Assembly: GCF_004768545.1 (NCBI RefSeq)
Contig: NZ_CP038637.1
Span: 70,510 to 134,509, forward strand
Length of the DNA stretch: 64,000 nt
Source: Cupriavidus oxalaticus
Lineage (GTDB): Bacteria; Pseudomonadota; Gammaproteobacteria; Burkholderiales; Burkholderiaceae
Direction of reading: 5' to 3'
Numbering within the stretch: position 1 is the first letter of the stretch; each line of letters begins with the position of its first letter. The position numbers and the translations under genes are program-made. Of the stretch, positions 36,301 to 44,345 are shown piece after piece. The notes below the pieces were generated by a model that was given only the letters and a program-made list of their open reading frames with translations, did not search any database and was not told the origin of the DNA.

Positions 36301-36408
36301 TTCGAGATGGCAGTACGACGGGAGATCTGCGCCAAGTCCGAAGCTGGCGAGCCACGCCAGGATCGATTCCACGCCTTCCACTACGTTTGTCGCAAGTGCC
36401 CTGCTCAT
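33340..36408 (-). CDS. traU: type IVB secretion ATPase TraU (DotO/IcmB-like)
   Basis: The 1022-aa protein carries a Walker A motif AIMGSGKSV (about 507-515), preceded by FEGGSIPLRSLDGKLYPYQP and followed by IIDVGPSSAGLIDLL, the nucleotide-binding core of DotO/TraU. The length is that of the family. DotO is a cytoplasmic hexameric ATPase docked on the inner-membrane channel that energises assembly and transfer. Downstream, FAISPFD-type and DEV(A)RGGG-like stretches fit VirB4-like folds. The start overlaps the stop of the 85-aa gene by 4 bp. Confidence 0.95.
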   Translation of the reverse strand: MSRALATNVVEGVESILAWLASFGLGADLPSYCHLESAIGLDEDDPRTIAARAKNPEGVKPYILLTRECSMLTAFELTGSMDVVGEAEFQSITQKVHDALASYFQRPGHSIEISFERDPALMRAHVDGMMEPAYATARRLGLDGLCDVLDDRCARVAALCQHESCLLLVYTHLSSMSSDELKREMADHRQRIKEHAVPAAKFAQSPTALIKGLLHTHETLIEAIEEDLRSAKMHVGRLSTHHALREIRRSFDRWNTGLDWKAALPGDRYTPRASSRKDDASNLLLPKLSQQLCKSKVETDGEFVVINGQYHGYCFMELGPQDPRDFMTLFRRMGDQLPWRVKWTIEPGGIDSMAMKKTIVDITAFLSSTNAAIKRSFDALQEAIEDGEHAVTVKICASTWANSKADCQRQVSTIAKALEGWGITQVTTDAGDPIQGLVSTLPGFSEKNIAPRMVALLSDVVRMLPWQRPASPWFEGGSIPLRSLDGKLYPYQPTSSKQTAWIDLIWAIMGSGKSVWLNTLNLGSILSPGLKRIPLITIIDVGPSSAGLIDLLQSALPEDRKHEAIYVRLRNTDEFAINPFDTQLGCRYPTQFEREFQIALISMLATPAGHTDPPESAPELAAMMIDEAYKLYASPGSMKRYDAMTDEAVDLALADIQFASDDMTTWWEVTDALMAAGKPREARLAQRFAVPVLSDLIDVVRSAPIRSIFSPSEDSQARTASGLTLIDKMAQVLTTALRDFRIISSHSRFEINENSRVVALDLDEVARGGGEDGERRAGIMFVFARQIAARQYYLSEEILKLCPALYQRYHQERIEEIRDQMKGLCVDELHRTGGKKAFRKLLSLDRREGRKWGIRVSLASQFMNDFNTDGESITESAFSVYIMNAGTSETQRAAQELFGLSDSAIERLKRDVHGPGKFLVWHQVKSGVVTQVLHNAPGAIELWAFSTTPKDAGLRRRLYRHMMPATARKILAKEFPAGTAEAYMEQRQKELSESESDGVIDIVANELMAKYQADIQAERMAA

Positions 36409-36662
36409 TGTGCGTTCCTTCTCTTCATGAATTCAACTTTCAGTAGGGGGGCTGCTTGCGTCTCGCTCAGCACCTTGGCGACCACCGGATCTGCGCTCAG
36501 GGATTCATTCGCTGTCTTCACCGCGTGCATCACCCGCTGCAAGGGCGACATCGTGGCAAGTACGTCGAGGCTAAGAAAATCACCAGCCCGAATTGCCACC
36601 GCGCAGAGGATCTCGCTTAGGTCCTCGAGGTTGATGGAATGGTCATGCTGCTGCGGCTGCAT
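36405..36662 (-). CDS. small unassigned tra-operon protein
   Basis: The 85-aa protein is helical and acidic (NLEDLSEILCAVAIRAGDFL, then SLDVLATMSPLQRVMHAVKT). AGGAG lies 6 nt before the ATG ending at 36662, inside the end of the 427-aa gene, and its own stop overlaps traU. It is therefore translated in the chain between these two genes. It has no recognised counterpart among the IncI or Dot/Icm proteins known to me; it may be a chaperone or adaptor. Confidence 0.6.
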   Translation of the reverse strand: MQPQQHDHSINLEDLSEILCAVAIRAGDFLSLDVLATMSPLQRVMHAVKTANESLSADPVVAKVLSETQAAPLLKVEFMKRRNAQ

Positions 36663-37926
36663 GGACGTCTCCTGCATGAATGATCCGAGAGAAATTTGGC
36701 GCAACAAGCTGGTTCTCAATGGCGAATTCCAGCGCTTGAAACAACTCGGATCGCTGGATGCGCACCCGGACAGCACCAGTTCCGTAGCCCGTCACCACGA
36801 ATCCCTTGTCGACGGCCTTCTTCGCCAGCGCGAAGCACAGTGCCCGGTCTGCTGCGCGCAACCAGACAGCACGAGAGGAAAGTGCCTTTCTTTTCGTGAT
36901 CTTGTTGTACTCGTCGGTGGCAAGGCTCATCCAGTGGTTCTCCGCTAGGAGTCCTGCCGAGTACGACAACTCCAGCAATGGGTCGGATGTCAGCGCCACC
37001 GGCAACTGCATTCGCTCTGGCAGGGCAACGTATCGTGATGACCGAAACACCGATTTGATCTCAAGAGGCGCGAAGCGCGACAGCCACAGCAGCTCGGGAT
37101 GAGAAACCCACTCTCGCAATACCATGCGGCTGCTGGCCTTCTGACCAAATGCTGCCAGGGCCGCATACTGTGAGTCGGCTCTCGACATGTCCACCAGCAC
37201 TTCGGCCAGAACAGGGTGTTCGTGGCTTAGGCAGAAGGCGAGACGCTCCCGCTGGCCGCTCGGTAGTGCCACGCCGGGGATGTACTCCCATGCGTCTTCA
37301 GGGACCGGACAGGACATGACCCGTTTCGCATGGGCGAGACGGTTCATGCGAAGCGTGAGAAAGACCGAATCCGCGATGAAGTCTGCTTTGGAAGTGGCGG
37401 AGTCGGTCTGATAGGCCGCTTGCAGGCCCCGCTCAAGCGCGGGGTTGTTGAGATTTACATCGCGCGGAAACCGCGACTTGATGTTCTGATGGAGTTTCTC
37501 CGCGTTGGCGAGTTCGTTCGGCTTCCACTCGTAGCACTCCGCAAGCAGCTTGAACGTCCGCGCGGCGATGAGGCTTATCGTCGGCGCAACCTGGGCGGAG
37601 TTTGTCGTGCTCATGTCCAGGCCGAGATCCGCGCCGATCTGGGTGACATTGGTACGAAAGAAGTCGGAGCCCCGGAGGTTGTGAACATTGCGATGGCCTT
37701 GGACCATAAATTGGCTCCAAGCGCCATTGGTTATCCAGATGACGTTGTTTGCCAGATCGGAATGCTGACGAACGTGGGTGGCAGGCGATCCATTGACGGA
37801 CGCATGCCCGGAAGTGCATTCGTTAGGGTTGTCGTACAGGAGGACGCCTACCTCAGGGATGACGATGTCATTGTCCGCTGCAGTGGATGCCGCCTCCACT
37901 CTATTGATTGCCGACTGCACGGTCAT
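36643..37926 (-). CDS. unassigned 427-aa tra-operon protein
   Basis: The 427-aa protein lacks signal peptide and membrane segments and appears cytoplasmic and largely helical, with recurring short hydrophobic helices (for example PTISLIAARTFKLLAECYEW, RALCFALAKKAVDKGFVVTG). I see no nucleotide-binding or zinc motif. It lies between traT and traU, with its 5' end overlapping traT by 26 bp. I know no standard Dot/Icm component of this kind at this site, so it may be a lineage-specific part of the apparatus. Function unknown. Confidence 0.7.
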   Translation of the reverse strand: MTVQSAINRVEAASTAADNDIVIPEVGVLLYDNPNECTSGHASVNGSPATHVRQHSDLANNVIWITNGAWSQFMVQGHRNVHNLRGSDFFRTNVTQIGADLGLDMSTTNSAQVAPTISLIAARTFKLLAECYEWKPNELANAEKLHQNIKSRFPRDVNLNNPALERGLQAAYQTDSATSKADFIADSVFLTLRMNRLAHAKRVMSCPVPEDAWEYIPGVALPSGQRERLAFCLSHEHPVLAEVLVDMSRADSQYAALAAFGQKASSRMVLREWVSHPELLWLSRFAPLEIKSVFRSSRYVALPERMQLPVALTSDPLLELSYSAGLLAENHWMSLATDEYNKITKRKALSSRAVWLRAADRALCFALAKKAVDKGFVVTGYGTGAVRVRIQRSELFQALEFAIENQLVAPNFSRIIHAGDVHAAAAA

Positions 37927-38677
37927 GGATGCGCTGCCAGGTGTTCGTGGGAAGCGACTTGTACAACTCGTCTATCCAACGACCGATGTACTCGACAAAG
38001 CGAGAAGGTCGATAGAGTAGACCGAGGCCGGCGAAAGCGCTTTCCCGCTTTTCCATCTCGTGATCCTTCAGTTCGAGCATTGCATTTGCAAAGTCGGACG
38101 GGTTCGCGCTGCCCCATACCTTGATGACCAGTTCCCCTCGGCTAGCTAGATGTTGAAGAAGTGTGGACGCTTCGCGCTTTTCCGCGTCTGTGCCGATCTC
38201 CAACACCACTGCAATCGTTCGCTGCAAGTGATTCAGCTCGGCCTGCGGCAGACCACCCGCGTCAATCATCAAACCATGCCGCTTCGAGCCCACCTGGCCG
38301 ATGTGCTGGGTGCCATGACAGAGCGGGTCAGCGACAATCAGGTTCTCGCTTCGGTTATCAGCATGGTTGTCGTTCTTGTGGTGGATCTCCGTATGCTTGG
38401 AGCGGAAGCCGCAGAAGACGCACTGATAGTTGCCCTTCTGCAGGCGGGATTCTCGCTTTGCGCGGTACTCGGCGTCAGCGGCTTCCATGTTGTCGTCGTT
38501 CTTGCGCCAGAGATGGCGCTTGACGGAGAACACAATGGGCGCAAAGCGGCGCACTGCGAAGTTCGCGCCCAGCGACTCAGAGGGAGGCGACATCCCCTTT
38601 GTCGCCCTCTCCCACGAGATGCCTGTTGCAACGCCATCCACCGACTCGTCGCCCATGCCCTCGATGTTCTCTGTCAT
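37901..38677 (-). CDS. traT: conjugal transfer protein TraT-like (IcmJ/DotN-like, HNH zinc fold)
   Basis: The 258-aa protein contains an HNH-like zinc motif: CVFCGFRSKHTEIHHKNDNH (about 85-104), then a second Cys in ADPLCHGTQHIGQVG. IcmJ/DotN, encoded beside the DotO ATPase in Dot/Icm loci, has the same degenerate HNH zinc fold and joins the coupling complex; TraT is its IncI relative. Position (after traR, before traU) agrees. The nuclease motif is probably structural here. It could alternatively be an unrelated HNH protein, but operon context argues against it. Confidence 0.75.
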   Translation of the reverse strand: MTENIEGMGDESVDGVATGISWERATKGMSPPSESLGANFAVRRFAPIVFSVKRHLWRKNDDNMEAADAEYRAKRESRLQKGNYQCVFCGFRSKHTEIHHKNDNHADNRSENLIVADPLCHGTQHIGQVGSKRHGLMIDAGGLPQAELNHLQRTIAVVLEIGTDAEKREASTLLQHLASRGELVIKVWGSANPSDFANAMLELKDHEMEKRESAFAGLGLLYRPSRFVEYIGRWIDELYKSLPTNTWQRIHDRAVGNQ

Positions 38678-38689
38678 TAGCGGGGCTCC

Positions 38690-39253
38690 TTACAGGCCGC
38701 CAGGCATCCGGTTCATCTGGCCGGCGCTGCCACCGACAGACTCGGCGAGGGAGTTCGCCAGGTAGCCGAGCATCATGAGTGCCACGCCGCCAAGGCCATT
38801 GCCGTAGATGCTGGCGGTCTTGATGCTTTGGTCGCCGTTCGACTTCTTCTTGCCGTTCACCACGCTGGTAATCAGGCCGACCATGCCGCCACCGTAGGAG
38901 CCGTAGATCAGCAGGTCATAGACGTCGCCAAGTTGTGCCTTGATGGCGCGAGCCCACCCAGCAATTCCACCGGCGGCGTGCGCAACATCGGGCGAGAGCA
39001 ACATCGTCAGCGTGAGCGAAGCGGCGGCGACTGCAGCCATGCTGCCTGCCTCGAACTGCAGCTTCTTGCCAGTCGAGGCGAGAACGTACAAGCAGATGGC
39101 GGTCGACAGGAGAAGCGTGCAAGCCAGAGTTGGATTGCGATACAGGAGCCCACCAAGAATGATGGCCACTGCGGTCCCATACTTCAATGCATGGGCATGC
39201 GTCTGCGCGGCGATGTGCGCCTTGTTAATCCAGTGTTGCATTTTGATCTCCAT
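38690..39253 (-). CDS. traR: conjugal transfer membrane protein TraR-like
   Basis: The 187-aa protein has about four membrane spans: YGTAVAIILGGLLYRNPTLA, CTLLLSTAICLYVLAS, AAVAAASLTLTMLLSPDVAH, a loop with YDLLIYGSYGGGMVGLITSV and a last span GLGGVALMMLGYLANSLAES. This fits the small inner-membrane DotE/DotP class (TraQ/TraR) that follows TraP in IncI-type operons. TraR and TraQ are a related pair and the naming between them is by order. The likely start is the ATG ending at 39241 or 39253. Confidence 0.7.
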   Translation of the reverse strand: MEIKMQHWINKAHIAAQTHAHALKYGTAVAIILGGLLYRNPTLACTLLLSTAICLYVLASTGKKLQFEAGSMAAVAAASLTLTMLLSPDVAHAAGGIAGWARAIKAQLGDVYDLLIYGSYGGGMVGLITSVVNGKKKSNGDQSIKTASIYGNGLGGVALMMLGYLANSLAESVGGSAGQMNRMPGGL

Positions 39254-39266
39254 CGGGAGGATTGAG

Positions 39267-39797
39267 TTAAAAGGTCAAGCCAACGGTTTCTTTGAACGCA
39301 TCCACGGTGCTGCCGATGTTGACCATCGCGGCTCCGCCGATGGCATGGATGAATCCTTTCCAGGCGTAGTCTTCGTATCCGCCGCTTCCGTGTCCCTCCG
39401 ATGCTTTCTTGAACATGGTCAGTCCCTTAAATCCGTACCACCAGCCGAATGTGGAGACGATGGTGAAGATTGCGTTGATGGCCGGCGCAAAAACACCTGC
39501 AGCGCTTGCCCCCGAATAAGACACCATTCCGAAACCAGCACCACGCTCACCGGTCATGGTTTCCCATAGATCTCCCATGGTATTGGTGAGGTTGAGCAAC
39601 ACCGCACCGATAAGAAGCGTCGTGAAGATCGCTGCACCAGACGTTTCCGCGCCACCCGGTTGACTGGACGCTTTGATCCCTCGATTCACCGCCTTAGCGA
39701 TGTACCAGAGGCCGACTGCATAGGCAGCGGCGGCGGCAAGCGATTGGAACTCGACAATCGTGGCGCCGAGCTGGGTGACGATAGTTGTCAGGTCCAT
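39267..39797 (-). CDS. traQ: conjugal transfer membrane protein TraQ-like
   Basis: The 176-aa protein has several spans: FQSLAAAAAYAVGLWYIAKA, TSGAAIFTTLLIGAVLLNLT, AINAIFTIVSTFGWWYGFKG and a C-terminal GFIHAIGGAAMVNIGSTVDA. The Gly-rich spans and repeated glycine motifs resemble the small DotE/DotP proteins. Its start overlaps the traP stop by one base. It shares topology with the next gene (traR), suggesting an old duplication. The assignment is by topology and gene order. Confidence 0.7.
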   Translation of the reverse strand: MDLTTIVTQLGATIVEFQSLAAAAAYAVGLWYIAKAVNRGIKASSQPGGAETSGAAIFTTLLIGAVLLNLTNTMGDLWETMTGERGAGFGMVSYSGASAAGVFAPAINAIFTIVSTFGWWYGFKGLTMFKKASEGHGSGGYEDYAWKGFIHAIGGAAMVNIGSTVDAFKETVGLTF

Positions 39798-40720
39798 CAG
39801 CGGATGACGCCAGCAGTCGTGCGAACGATGAACTTGTCGGCGTCGATCTCAACGATTTCACTTCCGCCGAGCTTGTCACCCTTGGCTTTCACATACTGCT
39901 TGCCCGTGTCGTCTTCGAGCCAGGCCTGTCCAGGAATGACTTGCTTGATCTTGTAGCCGAGTTGCACCTCCTCCTTCGAGTTCGTGCGAGAACGCGTCGC
40001 CTTTGTGCGGACCACGCCGGCAGCCTTCTCTCTCGCGCGGTCCTCGTCTGAGAGAGGCTTACTAGCGCGGGCAGGCTTCGAAGCGGTCTTGGCATCAACG
40101 CGGCGAGTCTCGAGTGCGGAAAGGCGCTTTCCCATGTCCTCAAGCTGCACTGTCTGCGCCTTTAGCTGCTGCAGGATGGCAGCATCTGCGTCGCTCATCT
40201 CCTTTCGGTCCGAATTTTTGAGGCCAGGCTTGCCGGTTGCGATCTCGGCTGCGTCATTGGTTGCGCTAGCCGCCAGTGACGCGACGAAAGGGACGCTCGC
40301 CGAAGCGGAATTCACCGACTCTGACGCGGACGCCGGCAGGCTGCTATTGCTCATCGCGGGATCTGCGCCACTAGGGGCGAAACCCTGCGCTGCCGTCTCT
40401 TGCTGCGCTTGACGGACCGGAGCAAATGAGCCCGGTGCGGGGCGTTCGGGATTCGCTGCAGCGCCCATCATGCCGCCGTCGTTCATAGGCGCGCTGGCAG
40501 CAAAGCCAGCCGGACTGGATGGCTTCGTCATCTTCTTGAAGCCCCAGAAGCCCAGCACAGCCACGGCTACCGCACCGTAGATCAGATAGTTTGTCGGCAG
40601 CTTGCGCTTCGGCTTCTCCGAAGTTGAAACGTCGGTGACGTCATCCTGCGAAATATCGTGTTGGGGGTCGTCGTGCTCGCTGGTTTCGAGGTGGGCGTCA
40701 AAGTGGTTGGTCTGGCTCAT
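39797..40720 (-). CDS. traP: conjugal transfer protein TraP-like (DotF/IcmG-like)
   Basis: The 307-aa bitopic protein has an acidic cytoplasmic N-terminus, one membrane segment (NYLIYGAVAVAVLGFWGFKK, about 44-63) and a long periplasmic part with a low-complexity Ala/Ser stretch, a coiled coil (ILQQLKAQTVQLEDMGKRLS) and a C-terminal strand-rich domain (YKIKQVIPGQAWLEDDTGKQ). This is the DotF/IcmG/TraP layout, a peripheral part of the core complex. Gene order (after traO, before traQ) supports it. Confidence 0.8.
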   Translation of the reverse strand: MSQTNHFDAHLETSEHDDPQHDISQDDVTDVSTSEKPKRKLPTNYLIYGAVAVAVLGFWGFKKMTKPSSPAGFAASAPMNDGGMMGAAANPERPAPGSFAPVRQAQQETAAQGFAPSGADPAMSNSSLPASASESVNSASASVPFVASLAASATNDAAEIATGKPGLKNSDRKEMSDADAAILQQLKAQTVQLEDMGKRLSALETRRVDAKTASKPARASKPLSDEDRAREKAAGVVRTKATRSRTNSKEEVQLGYKIKQVIPGQAWLEDDTGKQYVKAKGDKLGGSEIVEIDADKFIVRTTAGVIR

Positions 40721-40775
40721 CGGGTGCCCCTAGTGCGTATCCATGCAATTATACGTAAGAATCGGGATGCGAATT

Positions 40776-41954
40776 CTACTCTTTCAGATAGGCATCGGCC
40801 TTGAACAGCACCATGATCGGCGTGCCCCGTTTGATCCGTCCTCGACGCGGCGGGATGGTCGCATTCTCCTGCTGGATCACTTGCTGCGTAGCTTGCAGGC
40901 CGGATGAAACCGCTGCGCCGCCAAGTTGCTTTCCGCTAGGATTCGGGTTCGTCGTCGTGGTCACGCCCCCTAGCGGTGTCTGTTGCACTATGGACCCTGC
41001 ATTCTGGTAAACCGAACCTGCAGCTCCCAACGCGCCAAGAAGAGCCGGCACGCCAACTCGCTGCACGTACCGATGATCGATGTCTGCCGGCTGGGCCGTG
41101 CGCATCTCTTCCTCGTCCAGAGCCACTGCCGTGATGGAGATCATCTCGCCAGTCGGGACCTTCATCTTGGTGAAGTCAGTGACAACGACTTCGTTGGAGA
41201 GGCGCGCCGTGCCGTAGAACACGCTGCCAGCATATTTGCCGGTCTCGACGCGTGCGAGAACATCGGACGGTGCATCGGTATCGATGCTGTTTTGGTACAC
41301 CGCAGGGATCTGATCCAAGCCACGAATATAGGGAACGGCCTGGCGCTTCGTGTTGGTATCGTCCGCTGCTATCGTCGTGTTTCCTCCCGCGGCGGCAGTC
41401 GCTGCAGCTGCGTTTGTGTTGCGTGCGTCACCGGCTTGCGCGGCAATGTTCAGGCTCTGCTGCGAAGACTCATCGCGTGTCCATAATGCTCGCAGCCCTT
41501 GCACTTGGTCGCCCAGACCTGTTGACGTCGGCTGTGCTTGTTGAGAATCAGCCGATGTTGTTGCCGCATAGGGTTGATTCGGGCGGGCCATATCGCGCGG
41601 CTGCGCCGGAGGGGTGGCCTGGGCACGCTTGGCAAGCTCGTCTTCAAGGTTTGTCGTCTTGCCACTGTTCTCCGATAGCGTAGGAATAAACGTACCGTCC
41701 GCATGTTCGGCCTGCTGGAAGCCTTTGTCATTAGCGCGATTGAGCGCCCGCGAGTAGTTCGGTGTCTCTTCGGTCTTCTTGCCGCCTTGCGTGTCAAGTG
41801 CCGGCACCTCAACCGTTGCGGCTTGGGAGGCGCGCCCTTGCATCGCCATGTATGCGACCCCTACCCCGACCACCGCTACACCTGTAACGACCGCCATGAC
41901 TTTGGCATTCTTCTTGAATCCGGGATGCAGCTTCTTTCGTTCAGACATGGTCAT
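40776..41954 (-). CDS. traO: core-complex protein TraO (DotG/IcmE-like)
   Basis: The 392-aa protein has one N-terminal span (KVMAVVTGVAVVGVGVAYMA, about 17-36), a Pro/Gln/Ala-rich linker and a C-terminal VirB10/TrbI-like domain: AGSVFYGTARLSNEVVVTDF, then MKVPTGEMISITAVALDEEE and RIKRGTPIMVLFKADAYLK at the end. DotG spans both membranes and lines the channel. The linker is much shorter than in Legionella DotG, as usual in plasmid TraO. Start and traN stop overlap by 4 bp. Confidence 0.9.
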   Translation of the reverse strand: MTMSERKKLHPGFKKNAKVMAVVTGVAVVGVGVAYMAMQGRASQAATVEVPALDTQGGKKTEETPNYSRALNRANDKGFQQAEHADGTFIPTLSENSGKTTNLEDELAKRAQATPPAQPRDMARPNQPYAATTSADSQQAQPTSTGLGDQVQGLRALWTRDESSQQSLNIAAQAGDARNTNAAAATAAAGGNTTIAADDTNTKRQAVPYIRGLDQIPAVYQNSIDTDAPSDVLARVETGKYAGSVFYGTARLSNEVVVTDFTKMKVPTGEMISITAVALDEEEMRTAQPADIDHRYVQRVGVPALLGALGAAGSVYQNAGSIVQQTPLGGVTTTTNPNPSGKQLGGAAVSSGLQATQQVIQQENATIPPRRGRIKRGTPIMVLFKADAYLKE

Positions 41955-42904
41955 TCCAAGTCGAAGTAGACGTTGCGCAGCGAGCCATTCTCACTGAGCG
42001 TGGCGACGGGGGTGGGAGCCATCTCGTACACACGCGTACCGTCCGCTGCAGCAATCGTTGCCTGGTAGGCTGGGTTGTTCAGAAATAGACTCGTGCGGAG
42101 GACCATGTTGCCTCCGACCATCCATGCGCGCGTTCCAGGCGGTGCGTTTTCCACGCGGATCGACTTCGCATTCGGCGTGTCGATGCCATCCAGTAAAGTC
42201 TGCAGATAGTTGGCAGGAAGGTTGATCGATGGCGTGCCGGCAATCGGATCAATGGCATTGGGCCCACGCCGGGGAATACGGAGATCCAGCCGATAGTCGG
42301 TTTCACGCTGACCAGCGACCATGCGGAGCATCACTGGGATCGAAAGACCTTTCAGGAAGATGGCGACGTTGCCTTCCACGTAGTCGCCCATGGCCGTGAT
42401 CGTAATGGTGGGAACATCCTTGGCCGGCTGCTTCACTTCGAAAGAGCGCTTGGCGAGGTTGTTGACTTCCAAGATGTCCCACGGTGCCCCTGTGATATCG
42501 ACCAGGGAAACTGCCGCGCCCTGGTTGCTCACGCGCACAATCGGCGGGGTCGAGCCAGGCGAAAGATCGACGGTGGTGGTCGAAATGACCGGCTTCGGCG
42601 GCACGCCCGGATAGGTCGCGGCGGCGCGTCGGGCGCTGTCTACACGTTTGCGCAGGTCCAAGATCTCGTTGTTCGACAGTGGCGAGACCGTGTCTACGGC
42701 GCTATTGAAGTTGGCCGAGCCAACCGGAGGCGCTTTGAGAGGCGGGAGCGCGCGCGGCGCGTTAGCATCGTCCGCTCCTGCGGCGGGCGACGGCGTTCCG
42801 GGCCTGTTCGACTCACCGGGACTGCCTTGCGCGGCGGCGTGGCCACAGGCAGTCGTAATCGACAAGATCAACAGTGCGTAGAGCCGCGGGATCGAAAGGC
42901 GCAT
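41951..42904 (-). CDS. traN: outer-membrane core protein TraN (DotH/IcmK-like)
   Basis: The 317-aa protein has an N-terminal signal sequence (MRLSIPRLYALLILSITTA, with a possible lipidated Cys after it), a Pro/Ala-rich stretch and a C-terminal beta-rich domain (for example ITITAMGDYVEGNVAIFLKG, AWMVGGNMVLRTSLFLNNPA). This matches DotH/IcmK/TraN, which forms the outer-membrane ring with DotC and DotD. I placed the start at the ATG ending at 42904, where the signal peptide begins. It overlaps traO by 4 bp. Confidence 0.9.
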   Translation of the reverse strand: MRLSIPRLYALLILSITTACGHAAAQGSPGESNRPGTPSPAAGADDANAPRALPPLKAPPVGSANFNSAVDTVSPLSNNEILDLRKRVDSARRAAATYPGVPPKPVISTTTVDLSPGSTPPIVRVSNQGAAVSLVDITGAPWDILEVNNLAKRSFEVKQPAKDVPTITITAMGDYVEGNVAIFLKGLSIPVMLRMVAGQRETDYRLDLRIPRRGPNAIDPIAGTPSINLPANYLQTLLDGIDTPNAKSIRVENAPPGTRAWMVGGNMVLRTSLFLNNPAYQATIAAADGTRVYEMAPTPVATLSENGSLRNVYFDLE

Positions 42905-42906
42905 GG

Positions 42907-43173
42907 CTAGAATGGCACTCCAGTTACGGCGGCAACCATGCAGCGGGTGTCGATGATGCCTTGCAGCCAATCATGGCACCGCCGCGACGGTGCGCTCTGC
43001 TGCAACTCGGTCAGGGTATCCCGTGATGCCGCGAAGACGTCGATGAGGTCGAGCTGGGTTGCCCAGTCGGTTTGCATTGCTGTGCTGAGAGGATGACCGT
43101 GTTCCCCGCAGGCGGCGTGCTGAACGATGTCCAGCGACGTCGGCAAGGAGAATTCTTCTGCTTCTTGTGGCAT
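42907..43173 (-). CDS. small unassigned protein between traM and traN
   Basis: The 88-aa protein starts 8 bp after traM and ends 2 bp before the traN start, so it is certainly within the operon. It is soluble-looking with five Cys and several His (HAACGEHGHPLSTAM, RRCHDWLQGIIDTRCM). No family or counterpart in other Dot/Icm loci is known to me. The Cys/His content suggests a metal or disulphide role, which is a guess. Confidence 0.6.
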   Translation of the reverse strand: MPQEAEEFSLPTSLDIVQHAACGEHGHPLSTAMQTDWATQLDLIDVFAASRDTLTELQQSAPSRRCHDWLQGIIDTRCMVAAVTGVPF

Positions 43174-43181
43174 GACTTCAC

Positions 43182-43868
43182 CTAGTTGATTTTTGTGTTG
43201 CAAGTAAGCCGCAGGGACTGGGTAGCAATGCCTGCCGGGTTGTCTTCGACCGGCAGACGCTTGACCGTTTGCTTGACCAGGCATTCGTAGGTCTTGCGCT
43301 CGCTCTGGCCGGTGATGGTGATGGCGATGGGCATCTCGGTTTCCCATGTGTACACGCCGTCCCGCTCATACTCGTTTGCGATCACCCCCGCACCAGTGGC
43401 TACGGCTGACGTCACCAACCGGCGCGAGCGGATCTTCTCGATGAGGCCCGACGTGTCGTACTGCTCCATCAGGGAGGCGTATCCGTCGCGGGTGAACTGT
43501 GGCCGCAGCGCAACCAACTTCGCTTTGAGATTGGTGTCATCGAAGTCGAGTGAGAAGGCCCCGGTCGCAGTCTTCTGTACCTTCTGCAAGACCGCTTCGC
43601 TACTGACGAACGGCTTCGACAGCGGGACGATTTGGATCAGACGGCCCCCTTCTGTCATGCCGACGAGGACCGGCGCGGGCCGCGTCACGAACTGCGTAAT
43701 GTTCAGGGCCACTGATCCGACCAAGGCGAAACCGATGACGAGGTTGTTTCGGAGCTGACGACTGAACCCTGACTTGTAGAAGCCGGACGTGGCCAGCATC
43801 TTCATGATGGGGTCCGTGTTCATGGCCGGACGCGCGCCGGCTGGAGACTTTTGAGCTGGCGATGTCAT
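43182..43868 (-). CDS. traM: inner-membrane protein TraM (DotI/IcmL-like)
   Basis: The 228-aa protein has a cytoplasmic N-terminus, one span (NNLVIGFALVGSVALNITQF, about 41-60) and a periplasmic VirB8-like domain with RPQFTRDGYASLMEQYDTSG and ETEMPIAITITGQSERKTYE. That is the DotI/IcmL/TraM structure. It contributes to the inner-membrane ring. It begins the structural part of the minus-strand operon, overlapping the stop of the XRE gene by one base. Confidence 0.9.
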   Translation of the reverse strand: MTSPAQKSPAGARPAMNTDPIMKMLATSGFYKSGFSRQLRNNLVIGFALVGSVALNITQFVTRPAPVLVGMTEGGRLIQIVPLSKPFVSSEAVLQKVQKTATGAFSLDFDDTNLKAKLVALRPQFTRDGYASLMEQYDTSGLIEKIRSRRLVTSAVATGAGVIANEYERDGVYTWETEMPIAITITGQSERKTYECLVKQTVKRLPVEDNPAGIATQSLRLTCNTKIN

Positions 43869-44218
43869 TAGGCGGTGTCCTTCTCTGGCTGGCGAGCAGC
43901 AAATCGCTCCGGATACAGTAGGTGGATCTCGGACACGATCATGTACACGCCGCCCATGCGGTCGAGAAGCTCTTTGCAGGCGGCTAGTAGCTTCGTCTTC
44001 TGTTCCGAGGGTGCCCCGTCTTTATCGCGGCCACACGTTCCAGAGTTGAGAATGCGCGCCAGACTCGCCGCGACTTCCGGCGTCGGCACGCCGCCTTGCT
44101 CCAGGCGGGTGAAGTACGAACGGGAAATCCCAGCGGCTTCACAGAGCTTGTCTGGGCTGAGGTTGCGCGCCACGCGGATGGCCTTCAGAGCCGTCAGCGG
44201 TCTATCAGATGCGGACAT
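43868..44218 (-). CDS. XRE-family regulator leading the tra operon
   Basis: The 116-aa protein has a helix-turn-helix of the XRE/Cro type (about 8-65): LTALKAIRVARNLSPDKLCE, AAGISRSYFTRLEQGGVPTP and EVAASLARILN. A short C-terminal helical region follows (KLLAACKELLDRMGGVYMIV). It is the first gene of the operon, overlapping traM, with a 12-10-12 inverted repeat 12 bp before its start. A similar repeat overlaps the traH promoter 10 kb away, so it probably represses both operons and itself. An activator role is also possible. Confidence 0.85.
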   Translation of the reverse strand: MSASDRPLTALKAIRVARNLSPDKLCEAAGISRSYFTRLEQGGVPTPEVAASLARILNSGTCGRDKDGAPSEQKTKLLAACKELLDRMGGVYMIVSEIHLLYPERFAARQPEKDTA

Positions 44219-44229
44219 TGGGACGTTGC

Positions 44230-44263
44230 TTAATTATGTATCGTGTCAATGGTACGAAATTAA
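44230..44263. promoter_or_regulatory. tra operator 1 overlapping the minus-strand tra promoter
   Basis: TTAATTATGTAT (44230-44241) and GTACGAAATTAA (44252-44263) are inverted halves with a 10-bp spacer (9 of 12 positions match). On the minus strand a promoter with TTGACA (44288-44283) and TTTAAT (44264-44259, 18-bp spacing) overlaps the right half. The same arm length, spacer and half-site occur at 54414-54447. Confidence 0.65.
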
Positions 44264-44345
44264 ACCGCGCTCAGATTTTGACTGTCAAGAACATTCACTG
44301 AGGGGAAACAAATCTTCGGCTCGGCCATTTTGTGCGCTTGTTAAT

